Source: SZAS-103 sp038226665
GTDB lineage: Bacteria > Pseudomonadota > Gammaproteobacteria > Xanthomonadales > Xanthomonadaceae
Length of the DNA stretch: 64,000 nt
Reading direction: 5' to 3'
NCBI GenBank assembly: GCA_038226665.1
Contig: JBBRQI010000015.1
Coordinates: 12,460 to 76,459 of the forward strand
This document shows, one piece after another, positions 24,810-33,560 of this stretch. How positions within the stretch are numbered: the first letter of the stretch is position 1; each line of letters begins with the position of its first letter. The notes beneath the pieces were generated by a model. The model was not told where the DNA came from. It ran no database searches and worked only from the letters and a program-made list of their open reading frames with translations. The position numbers and the translations under genes were made by a program.

Positions 24810-25037
24810 ATGTCCAAGCTGCTGATTTCCCCGTTCATGCGCTGGGCACGGAAGCTTCGCCCAGCCACCCTCTTGAAGATCGCCGCAGCCTTGGTCTGCA
24901 TCGATGTTGTGCTTCCGGAGTTGATTCCTTTCGAACTGCTCGTTGGCGTAGGCACCCTGGCGCTCGGCAGCTTGCCAGGTCGATTGTTTAAAGGCGACTC
25001 CGACGACGTCGAATCGGTAGCTGACCGCCGTCGATGA
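24810..25037 (+). CDS. Small membrane protein, DUF6116-like
   Basis: A 75-residue protein: MSKLLISPFMRWARKLRPATLL, then a hydrophobic segment with the DVVLPELIPF turn and a second hydrophobic segment (VGVGTLALGSLPG). This resembles a family of small xanthomonad and pseudomonad membrane proteins (DUF6116), normally with FxDEILLGLGTLLL in the second part. Here the D-E pair is missing and a charged tail (GDSDDVESVADRRR) is added, so it may be diverged. A GAGG motif lies 11 bases upstream. Function unknown. Confidence 0.6.
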   Translation: MSKLLISPFMRWARKLRPATLLKIAAALVCIDVVLPELIPFELLVGVGTLALGSLPGRLFKGDSDDVESVADRRR

Positions 25038-25273
25038 TCGACCTCGTGTGCACGAAATACTTGCTCCCTGCATGCGCAGGATCGAACGGAGTTACAAGAC
25101 ACGACCGCCCGCTTCTGGCGTAAGGTGCCAACCGTGGATGCGCAGACTATCTGAGGATTCGCAGTTCACCGCTGGATCCGCCGAACTAACTGCCGACGCC
25201 AGCGCCAATGCTCAGCGGCTTGGCCGTGAAGTGGGGTATTCGCGGCTGCCGCTCCTAGCGGAATAAACTCGGC
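25038..25273. other. Intergenic stretch without recognised features
   Basis: About 235 bases separate the small membrane protein from the end of the LysR gene. Short open frames are present but show no domain, ribosome-binding site or hairpin with a T tract. Confidence 0.5.
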
Positions 25274-26233
25274 TCAGCGCTCCGAATGCCCGGCCTCAAA
25301 GTAGTCGCCACGCGCAAACAGGCCGGGCTTGACCAGATTCACGAACGCGCGCGCATGCGGGCTCAGGAACTTGCCCTTGCGGATCACCACGCCGTAGCTG
25401 CGCGGAGGGAAGTATTCGCGCAGGTTGCGCACCGCGAGTCGCTCGCGGTCGGCGTCGGTGAGGCAGATGCCGGTGACGATCGAGATGCCCAGGCCCATCG
25501 CGACGTATTGCTTGATGACCTCCCAGCCGCCAACCTCGAGCGCCACGCTGTAGGGCACGCGGCGCTGCTGGAAGACGAGATCCACCAGCCGCCAAGTCGT
25601 CAGCCGGCGCGGCGGCAGGATCAGGCCGTATGGCGAGAGGTCTTCCAGTTTCAGCGGCTCCTTCGTCGCGAGCGGGTGGCCTAGCGGCACGATCAGCATC
25701 GGGTCGAAGGAGTGGGTGGGTGCGTAGTCCAGATCGCTGGGTACGTCGAGCATTGAGCCGACCGCGAGATCAACGCTATCGGAGCGCAGCAGGCCGAGGC
25801 CTTCCTGGCCGGTCACGTTGTGCAGTACCAACTGGACCTCTGGATGGCGCTCCCGATACGCCTGCACCAGTGCTGGCAGCAAGTAGAGGATCGTCGACGT
25901 GCCGGCGGCGACGTGCAGGGCCCCTGCAGCCAAGCCCTTGAGCTTGGTACGAAATTCCGATTCCAGCCCGTCCAGCCCTTCCACCAGCGGCCGCGCAAGA
26001 TCGTAGAGCGCCTCACCAGCGTGGGTCAGGACGAACCGCTTACCCACGCGTTCGAATAAACGCTCTCCGAAATCGCGCTCCAATGCCTGCAACTGGAGGC
26101 TCACCGCCGGCTGGCTGAGGAACAGCGCCTCGGCCGCACGCGAGACCGACCCCAGCCGTGCGACCTGACAAAACGCCCGCAACGGCTTGAGGCGCTCACC
26201 TTTGTAATAGAAACGGGATGTCGACTCGGTCAC
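25274..26233 (-). CDS. LysR-family regulator, probable controller of the glyoxylate bypass genes
   Basis: A LysR-type regulator of about 319 residues with an N-terminal winged helix-turn-helix (RLGSVSRAAEALFLSQPAVSLQLQALERDFG) and a CysB-like effector domain (VGSMLDVPSDLDY, ILPPRRLTTWRLVDLVF, EVGGWEVIKQYVAMGLGISIV). It is transcribed away from aceB across a short AT-rich gap, the usual layout for a LysR protein that regulates its neighbour and itself. GTG 26233 gives the family-like start TESTSRFYYKGERLKPLRAF. A TTG at 26260 would add nine residues. The effector is unknown. Confidence 0.85.
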   Translation of the reverse strand: MTESTSRFYYKGERLKPLRAFCQVARLGSVSRAAEALFLSQPAVSLQLQALERDFGERLFERVGKRFVLTHAGEALYDLARPLVEGLDGLESEFRTKLKGLAAGALHVAAGTSTILYLLPALVQAYRERHPEVQLVLHNVTGQEGLGLLRSDSVDLAVGSMLDVPSDLDYAPTHSFDPMLIVPLGHPLATKEPLKLEDLSPYGLILPPRRLTTWRLVDLVFQQRRVPYSVALEVGGWEVIKQYVAMGLGISIVTGICLTDADRERLAVRNLREYFPPRSYGVVIRKGKFLSPHARAFVNLVKPGLFARGDYFEAGHSER

Positions 26234-26240
26234 AAAATCT

Positions 26241-26280
26241 CTGCTTATTAACTTATTCAATATTAATCATTCAATCATAT
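26241..26280. promoter_or_regulatory. AT-rich divergent operator region between the LysR gene and aceB
   Basis: The gap is unusually AT-rich and carries direct repeats: CTTATT at 26244-26249 and 26252-26257, and ATTCAAT at 26255-26261 and 26269-26275 (14 bases apart). Such spaced repeats suit binding of a LysR tetramer. No single T-N11-A site stands out unambiguously. Confidence 0.4.
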
Positions 26281-26338
26281 GAGTTGTCAACATTGCTGCA
26301 CTGCAACTAAGGTCGGTTCCCCGGACAGGAGCGTTTCG

Positions 26339-28009
<1,671 letters not shown>

Positions 28010-28057
28010 TTCCACACCGCAACGAATTCATTGCTTGCCAAACCAGAGGATCACGTC

Positions 28058-29362
28058 ATGAAAACCCTTCCGACCGCCGAACAGATCAAATTCGACTGGA
28101 CCAACAGCGCGCGTTGGAAAGGCGTCACACGTCCGTACAGCGCCGAGGAAGTCGTGCGCCTGCGCGGCACCGTCGCCGTCGAGCATTCGCTCGCGCGCCT
28201 GGGTGCCGAGAAATTCTGGAAGTCGCTGCACAGCGAGCCCTACGTCAATGCGCTCGGCGCGCTGACCGGCAACCAGGCGATGCAGCAGGTGCGCGCCGGG
28301 CTCAAGGCGATTTACCTGAGCGGCTGGCAGGTCGCCGCCGACGCGAACCTCGCCGGCGAGATGTATCCAGACCAGTCGCTGTATCCCGCGAACTCGGTTC
28401 CGCAAGTCGTCAAGCGCATCAACAACACCCTGCTGCGCGCCGACCAGCTCAACCACGCCGAAGGCAAGGACGACATCGACTGGCTGCAGCCGATCATCGC
28501 CGATGCCGAGGCCGGGTTTGGCGGCGTGCTCAACGCGTTCGAGCTCATGAAAGCGATGATCGAAGCCGGCGCCGCGGCGGTGCATTTCGAAGACCAGCTC
28601 GCGTCAGTGAAGAAGTGCGGCCACATGGGCGGCAAGGTGCTGGTGCCGACGCGCGAAGCCGTCGACAAGCTCGTCGCCGCGCGTCTCGCCGCCGACGTGA
28701 TGGGCGTGCCGACCTTGATTGTTGCGCGCACCGATGCGGAAGCCGCCGACCTGTTGACGTCCGATGTCGATGCGAACGACACCCCGTTCCTCACCGGCGA
28801 GCGCACTGTCGAAGGCTTCTACAAGACCAAGCCGGGTATCGACCAGGCGATCAGCCGTGGTCTCGCCTATGCGCCGTACGCGGATCTGGTGTGGTGCGAA
28901 ACCGGCAAGCCCGATCTGGCCTATGCGAAGCAGTTCGCCGAGGCGATCCACGCGAAATACCCGGGCAAGATGCTCGCGTACAACTGCTCGCCAAGCTTCA
29001 ACTGGAAGAAGAACCTCGACGACGCGACCATCGCAACGTTCCAGCAGCAGCTCGCGGCGATGGGCTACAAATTCCAGTTCATCACCCTGGCTGGTTTCCA
29101 CGCGTTGAACTATTCGATGTTCAACTTGGCGCACGGTTATGTGCGCAACCAGATGAGCGCCTTCGTCGAATTGCAGGAAGCCGAGTTCGCCGCCGCCGAC
29201 CGTGGGTTCACTGCGGTCAAGCACCAGCGCGAAGTCGGCACCGGTTACTTCGACTCGGTGACGCAGACGATCCAGGGCGCGCAGTCCTCCACTGTCGCGC
29301 TGAAAGGTTCGACCGAGGAAGAACAGTTCCACGAGCACGCGCCGCAGGCGGCCGTTGCTTGA
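28058..29362 (+). CDS. aceA: Isocitrate lyase
   Basis: AceA splits isocitrate into succinate and glyoxylate. At 434 residues it matches the bacterial enzyme. The catalytic loop KKCGHMGGK is present near residue 190, and IIADAEAGFGG, VHFEDQLAS, VARTDAEAADLL, YNCSPSFNWKKNL and FQFITLAGFHALNYSMF are diagnostic. The ATG at 28058 has AGAGGA 8 bases upstream. It lies downstream of aceB in a probable operon. A long inverted repeat without a T tract (29375-29405) follows the stop. Confidence 0.97.
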   Translation: MKTLPTAEQIKFDWTNSARWKGVTRPYSAEEVVRLRGTVAVEHSLARLGAEKFWKSLHSEPYVNALGALTGNQAMQQVRAGLKAIYLSGWQVAADANLAGEMYPDQSLYPANSVPQVVKRINNTLLRADQLNHAEGKDDIDWLQPIIADAEAGFGGVLNAFELMKAMIEAGAAAVHFEDQLASVKKCGHMGGKVLVPTREAVDKLVAARLAADVMGVPTLIVARTDAEAADLLTSDVDANDTPFLTGERTVEGFYKTKPGIDQAISRGLAYAPYADLVWCETGKPDLAYAKQFAEAIHAKYPGKMLAYNCSPSFNWKKNLDDATIATFQQQLAAMGYKFQFITLAGFHALNYSMFNLAHGYVRNQMSAFVELQEAEFAAADRGFTAVKHQREVGTGYFDSVTQTIQGAQSSTVALKGSTEEEQFHEHAPQAAVA

Positions 29363-29374
29363 TGTGATGTCCTC

Positions 29375-29405
29375 GCGGATTCGTGCGCGTGACACGCGAA
29401 TCCGC
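29375..29405. terminator. Hairpin after aceA (weak terminator candidate)
   Basis: GCGGATTCG (29375-29383) and CGAATCCGC (29397-29405) form a 9-bp stem, 12 bases after the aceA stop and just before the convergent lipoprotein gene's end. No T tract follows on either strand. Confidence 0.4.
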
Positions 29406-29411
29406 AGGCGT

Positions 29412-29750
29412 TCAGCGCGACACGCAGCCGACCGTTGGGCAATTGGTGGCGAAGCCGCGCTTGTCGTAATGGCATGCGACCACCGATTCACCGCGGTAGT
29501 GCATTCCATGGCAGCTTTCATCAGCTTTGCATGAGACCGTGTCGCGGTGTTCACCGCAGGCATCGCCCGCTGGCGCCGGGCACCAATCGCTGGGGTTGAA
29601 ACCGCAGGGATTCGGGGATTTCACGGGGATAGGCGAGGTCTGCTCAGGCTCCGTGGCAGGAGGTGCAGTGATCGCTCCGCTGCCAGATGCGCACGCGCAA
29701 AACAGCATGAGCAACGTGGCCAGCGCAGCCGAGCAGAGTTTCGATTTCAT
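29412..29750 (-). CDS. Cys-rich small lipoprotein, unknown function
   Basis: A 112-residue exported protein. The signal peptide LATLLMLFCACASG has lipobox-like Cys at positions 18 and 20. After a Pro/Thr-rich linker (about residues 25-45), the mature domain holds eight Cys (NPCGF, DWCPA, DACGEH, SCKADESC, ACHYD, NCPTVGC), implying a disulfide-bonded fold outside the cytosol. No family is recognised. The gene is convergent with aceA and co-oriented with comM. Confidence 0.65.
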   Translation of the reverse strand: MKSKLCSAALATLLMLFCACASGSGAITAPPATEPEQTSPIPVKSPNPCGFNPSDWCPAPAGDACGEHRDTVSCKADESCHGMHYRGESVVACHYDKRGFATNCPTVGCVSR

Positions 29751-29807
29751 GGGCCGATCGTACTCCAGCCGATTGCTTTCGACGCGTTGCGCGTGACGAG
29801 CGTTAGC

Positions 29808-31325
29808 CTATGCCGCAACCGGCGCGCTGCGCCGATCCATCTGTCGATAGCCAACTGCCTCAGACAAATGCTGGGTCGTGATCGCATCGCTGCCCGCGAG
29901 GTCGGCGATCGTGCGCGCCATGCGCAGGATGCGGTGAGTGCCGCGCGCGGACAGTTGCAATGCATCGATCGCGCGTTCCAGCAGTGATTGATCCGATGGC
30001 GTAAGCCTGCAGATGCGTTCGGTTTCGCGCTGGCCAAGACGCGCGTTGGATTTTCCGTTGCGACGCAACTGGATTTCATGCGCGCGGATCACGCGTTCGC
30101 GCACGACGGCGGACGATTCGCCCTGCGGCGCATCGGGCCGCAATTCGCCATGCGCCAAACGCGGCACGCTCACGTGCAAGTCGATCCGATCGAGTAATGG
30201 GCCAGACAATTTTGCGCGATAGCGCGCGATCTGTTCGCCGGTGCAACGGCAACGTCCCGATGCATCACCGGCCCATCCACAGGGACAAGGATTCATAGCG
30301 GCGACGAGTTGGAAGCGCGCCGGGAATTCCGCCTGCCGTGCCGCGCGTGAAATACTCACGCGACCCGATTCCATCGGCTCGCGCAACACGTCAAGTGTGT
30401 GCCGATCCCACTCCGCAAGCTCGTCCAGAAACAACACGCCATGATGTGCGAGCGAGATTTCGCCAGGACGCGGATCAGCGCCGCCGCCAACCAGTGCGAC
30501 CGCGCTCGCGGTGTGATGCGGCGAGCGATACGGCCGCTGCTTCCAGCGCGCGAGATCGACGCCGCGTCCGCTGACCGATCCGATCGCCGCTGTCTCCAGT
30601 GCTTCGGCTTCGAGCATCGGCGGCAGGATTCCCGGCAGCCGTGTTGCGAGGAGTGTTTTTCCGCAGCCTGGCGGCCCGATCAGCAAAAGATGATGGCTTC
30701 CAGCCGCAGCGATTTCGAGCGCGCGGCGCGCATGCGCCTGACCGCGCACATCGGCGAGGTCGGGGCCGTCATGGATTTCGATGACCGGTTCCGCCAATGC
30801 GTCGGGCAATCCTCTCACACCCTGCAGGTACGCGCAGATTTCGAGCAGCGTGCGTGCAGTGCGCGCATCGACGCCCGACACCAGCGCTGCCTCGGCGCCA
30901 TTGGCGCGCGGCACGAACATGGTGCGGCCGTCTGCGGTCGCGGCGATTGCGGCAGGCAACACGCCATCGACCGCATGCAGTTCACCGGTGAGCGCGAGTT
31001 CGCCGAGGAATTCGCAGCGCGCGAGTTGCTCCATCGGGATCTGCCCCGATGCGGCGAGGATGCCAAGCGCAATCGGCAGGTCGAAACGCGCGCCGTCTTT
31101 CGGGAGATCCGCAGGCGCGAGATTCACCGTGATGCGCCGCTGCGGAAATTCCAGCTGCGCGTTCTGGATTGCCGCGCGCACGCGATCCTTGCTTTCGCGC
31201 ACCGCCGCTTCGGGCAGGCCGACGATCGTCATCACCGGCAGCCCGCCGGACAGATGCACCTCGACCCGCACCGCGGGCGCGCGCACGCCGTCACGCGCGC
31301 GGCTGTGGACCAGCGCCAGGCTCAT
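29808..31325 (-). CDS. comM: ComM/YifB-family AAA+ protein (Mg-chelatase-like helicase)
   Basis: ComM is a hexameric helicase that promotes branch migration during natural transformation. The 505-residue protein has the N-terminal Lon-like YifB domain (VEVHLSGGLPVMTIVGLPEAAV), the Walker A GPPGCGKT near residue 215, Walker B VLFLDELAEW, and the Cys-rich CPCGWAG...CRC segment that binds metal in this family. It lies 19 bases downstream of ubiK, so both are probably cotranscribed, as is common in proteobacteria. Competence itself cannot be inferred. Confidence 0.93.
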   Translation of the reverse strand: MSLALVHSRARDGVRAPAVRVEVHLSGGLPVMTIVGLPEAAVRESKDRVRAAIQNAQLEFPQRRITVNLAPADLPKDGARFDLPIALGILAASGQIPMEQLARCEFLGELALTGELHAVDGVLPAAIAATADGRTMFVPRANGAEAALVSGVDARTARTLLEICAYLQGVRGLPDALAEPVIEIHDGPDLADVRGQAHARRALEIAAAGSHHLLLIGPPGCGKTLLATRLPGILPPMLEAEALETAAIGSVSGRGVDLARWKQRPYRSPHHTASAVALVGGGADPRPGEISLAHHGVLFLDELAEWDRHTLDVLREPMESGRVSISRAARQAEFPARFQLVAAMNPCPCGWAGDASGRCRCTGEQIARYRAKLSGPLLDRIDLHVSVPRLAHGELRPDAPQGESSAVVRERVIRAHEIQLRRNGKSNARLGQRETERICRLTPSDQSLLERAIDALQLSARGTHRILRMARTIADLAGSDAITTQHLSEAVGYRQMDRRSAPVAA

Positions 31326-31344
31326 CGTCGGTGGCCGCGCAGGC

Positions 31345-31611
31345 TTAGTGGTTCGGGCCGGTCAGCGCATCCAGCCGCGCCTCGACCAGCATCAGCATGT
31401 TCTCGATGAGTTCGAGCTTCTCGCGCGTGCGCAATAGCACCGCGCGCTGCACGTCGAATTCCTCGCGTGTAACGAGATCGAGTCTGCCGAGCCCAACCTG
31501 CAACGTCGAGCGGAAATGCTGGTGCAGGTCGCCCGCAGCTTCACGAGCACCGGGCGGCACGAGGTCGTTCAGGCGGCGAGCGAGGTCGTCGATGGATTTC
31601 AGGTCGATCAT
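31345..31611 (-). CDS. ubiK: Ubiquinone biosynthesis accessory factor UbiK (BMFP domain)
   Basis: An 88-residue coiled-coil protein of the BMFP family. UbiK pairs with UbiJ to assemble the Ubi complex, and the partner ubiJ lies at 16.1 kb in this window. Features seen: IDDLARRLNDLVPPGA at the start, the central LDLVTREEFDVQRAVLLRTREKLELIE helix and a short polar tail. The ribosome-binding site AAGGGGAAC precedes ATG 31611. It is the first gene of a probable ubiK-comM operon. Confidence 0.92.
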   Translation of the reverse strand: MIDLKSIDDLARRLNDLVPPGAREAAGDLHQHFRSTLQVGLGRLDLVTREEFDVQRAVLLRTREKLELIENMLMLVEARLDALTGPNH

Positions 31612-31688
31612 GGTGTTCCCCTTTGGTTGCCGGATTCCAGTCTCGCCCTGGCGCGGTGGCCGCGCCGTCGGAGTAACCGGCGATGTCT

Positions 31689-31706
31689 TGTAGGAATATT
31701 CCTACA
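31689..31706. promoter_or_regulatory. Perfect 18-bp palindrome, putative operator
   Basis: TGTAGGAATATTCCTACA is fully self-complementary and sits between the divergent ubiK and PII genes. Its core TAGGAATATTCCTA resembles sites of LuxR/NarL-type response regulators (for example the RcsAB box). The regulator is not identified. Confidence 0.5.
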
Positions 31707-31825
31707 TTCGCATGAACGCCGCATGTCGAATCCGGATGACGGTCGCCGCTTGGCACCCGCAATCCGTTGCCGCGCGCATGCCGCTACACTCCCATGACAA
31801 GCCGCCGCGCAACGGAGCGCCTCGC

Positions 31826-32164
31826 ATGAAAATGGTCATGGCCATCATCAAGCCGTTCAAGCTCGACGACGTGCGCGAGGCGCTGTCCGAGGCCGGCGTC
31901 AACGGCATCACCGCGACCGAGGTCAAGGGTTTCGGCCGCCAGAAAGGCCACACCGAGCTTTACCGCGGCGCGGAATACGTCGTCGATTTCCTGCCCAAGA
32001 TCAAGCTCGAAGTCGCCGTCGCCGACGACCAGGCCGAGCGCGTCGTCGAGGCGATCATGCAAGCCGCCGGCACCGGCAAGATCGGCGACGGCAAGATCTT
32101 CGTGTACGACCTTGATCGCGTCGTGCGCATCCGCACGGGGGAACTGGACGGCGATGCCTTGTAG
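31826..32164 (+). CDS. glnK: Nitrogen regulatory protein PII
   Basis: PII proteins sense 2-oxoglutarate and ATP/ADP and relay nitrogen status to targets such as glutamine synthetase control and AmtB. The 112-residue chain is standard: MKMVMAIIKPFKLDDVREAL, the T-loop with uridylylation Tyr51 in TELYRGAEYVVDFLPK, and the C-terminal TGKIGDGKIFVYDL and RTGE signatures. ATG 31826 fits the family, although the same frame is open to 31712. GlnB and GlnK cannot be told apart here, because no amtB or glnA lies beside it. No sigma-54 promoter is seen. Confidence 0.9.
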   Translation: MKMVMAIIKPFKLDDVREALSEAGVNGITATEVKGFGRQKGHTELYRGAEYVVDFLPKIKLEVAVADDQAERVVEAIMQAAGTGKIGDGKIFVYDLDRVVRIRTGELDGDAL

Positions 32165-32374
32165 GGGCGCTCCTGCGGGGTGGCGGATAGCGCTGACCGT
32201 GGGAAGGCACGGATCGGGCCATCTGCGGCATTTCCGGTCGCTTCAAAACTGAACCAAGTCTGCGCCGTGCAGCGCGTGAGCGGCTGTGTGAGCGTAACTA
32301 CGCAAATCTTAATATTTCGATGGCAGCCTTTCGACTAAGGTGGCTGCCGTACCCACCGTCCGGGAGACCCGTTC

Positions 32375-32689
32375 ATGAACACGCCCCCCAACAAACCCGA
32401 GTTTTCCAACGTGCAAGGCAGCGTCACGAGCACCGAGCAGATCGAGCAGAAAGCCGACTTCAGCAACGTGCAGTCCAAAGTTGCTTCGACCGAGGAAATC
32501 ATCGGCGGCAGCATCGGCGAACAGTCCTACACGGTCGTCAAGGGCGACACGCTTTCCCACATCGCCAAACAGTTCTACGGCAAGGCCGGTCATTGGCACG
32601 CAATCTTCGAGGCCAACCGCGACCTGCTCCAGGACCCGGACAAGATCTTCCCGGGCCAGGTGCTGAAGATTCCTGCGGACAAGGACTAG
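32375..32689 (+). CDS. LysM-domain protein (Kbp/YgaU-like) with duplicated N-terminal segment
   Basis: A 104-residue protein without a signal peptide. The C-terminal half is one LysM domain (YTVVKGDTLSHIAKQFYGKAGHWHAIFEANRDLL...IFPGQVLKIP), closest in style to cytosolic or periplasmic Kbp/YgaU proteins that bind potassium or peptidoglycan. The N-terminal half holds a tandem repeat, FSNVQGSVTSTEQI and FSNVQSKVASTEEI, which I do not recognise. It precedes a lipoprotein gene by 60 bases, and the two may be cotranscribed. Localisation is unclear. Confidence 0.75.
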   Translation: MNTPPNKPEFSNVQGSVTSTEQIEQKADFSNVQSKVASTEEIIGGSIGEQSYTVVKGDTLSHIAKQFYGKAGHWHAIFEANRDLLQDPDKIFPGQVLKIPADKD

Positions 32690-32749
32690 GCCGATCCGGT
32701 CGAATCCGCATCCTGTCTTGTCTCCCTCCATTCCGCTCAGGAGTAACCC

Positions 32750-33241
32750 ATGAACAATCGACCCCATGACGCCCTTGCCGTTGCTCTGATTGCGGCGCTG
32801 GCACTGGCTGGCTGCAACAAGAAGGAAGAAGCAGCCCCGATTCCGCCGCCGGTCGTCCAGGCGCCTGCCTCAATTCCGGCATCCACTCCCGCGCCGACCG
32901 GCACCGTCTCGATCGTCAGCGTCGACATTGGCAATGGCGTCGCCGCCAACGCAAAACTTGCTGTTCCCGCCGGAGCGTTCGACAGGAAGGACACCATCCA
33001 TGCGGTGGTCTCCACCGCCACCAGCGATCCGGCCGCCAAAGTCCCGGGCAAGCTGGGTGTCAAGTGGACCTATCAGGATGGTCAGGTGGTCAACGAGGAA
33101 ACCCGCAACATTGACTTCACCGGCAGCGGTACGACTGACTTCCAGATCAGCAAGCCCGACGGCTGGCCGGCCGGCAAGTACAAGGTCGAAGTCTCCCTCG
33201 ACGGCAACGTGGTGCAGAGCAAGGATTTCGAGGTGAAGTAA
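32750..33241 (+). CDS. Lipoprotein of unknown function
   Basis: A 163-residue lipoprotein with a clean signal peptide and lipobox LALAGC (Cys22). A Pro/Ala-rich linker runs to about residue 50. The mature domain of about 110 residues (VSIVSVDIGNGVAANAKLAV, HAVVSTATSDPAAKV, TGSGTTDFQISKPDGWPAGKYKVEVSLDG) looks like an Ig-like beta sandwich. It follows the LysM gene and ends at a strong terminator. Confidence 0.7.
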   Translation: MNNRPHDALAVALIAALALAGCNKKEEAAPIPPPVVQAPASIPASTPAPTGTVSIVSVDIGNGVAANAKLAVPAGAFDRKDTIHAVVSTATSDPAAKVPGKLGVKWTYQDGQVVNEETRNIDFTGSGTTDFQISKPDGWPAGKYKVEVSLDGNVVQSKDFEVK

Positions 33242-33266
33242 GACGCGGGCAACCGTCACGCATGAC

Positions 33267-33299
33267 AAGGGCGCGGAGTGATCCGCGCCCTTTGTTTTG
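33267..33299 (+). terminator. Rho-independent terminator after the lipoprotein gene
   Basis: AAGGGCGCGGA (33267-33277), GTGA, TCCGCGCCCTT (33282-33292), then TGTTTTGTT: an 11-bp perfect stem with a T-rich tail. Confidence 0.9.
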
Positions 33300-33560
33300 T
33301 TGATCGGTCGGCGCGGCGGTTGCGCGACATCAGTGAGGCTGGCGAGACCGTGGCTCGAAATCGCGCTCGTCGATGAAAAGCGCGTGGTCGGGTTGATTGA
33401 AGACACGAGCTCGTGATCAGTGACGACAATGACATTCCTCCGCGACAGCAGGCCATGATGGCGAGGCAGCGGTGCACGATGCAGTCATCTCTGCCATCCA
33501 TCCGATGGGCGCAGGTGTCATTGCTTGAGTGCGTGGGCGCTGGCCGCCAGAATGCAGGCA
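33300..33560. other. Intergenic stretch with a putative kinase promoter
   Basis: No gene is evident. TTGAGT (33525-33530) and CAGAAT (33548-33553), spaced by 17 bases, could drive the kinase gene with a start close to the ATG at 33561. The rest shows no hairpin or family-like frame. Confidence 0.35.

Noticed and set aside
25048..25266. A 72-codon frame between the small membrane protein and the LysR gene
   Set aside because: No initiation signal and no family-like sequence.
31750..31770. A TGGCAC...TTGC pair resembling a sigma-54 promoter ahead of the PII gene
   Set aside because: The GG and GC elements are 17 bases apart, against the 12 required, so the site would not be used.
31712..31825. 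N-terminal extension of the PII protein from an upstream ATG
   Set aside because: PII proteins start at M-K-x-x-x-A-I-I-K-P-F; the extra 38 residues are unlike the family and overlap the operator region.
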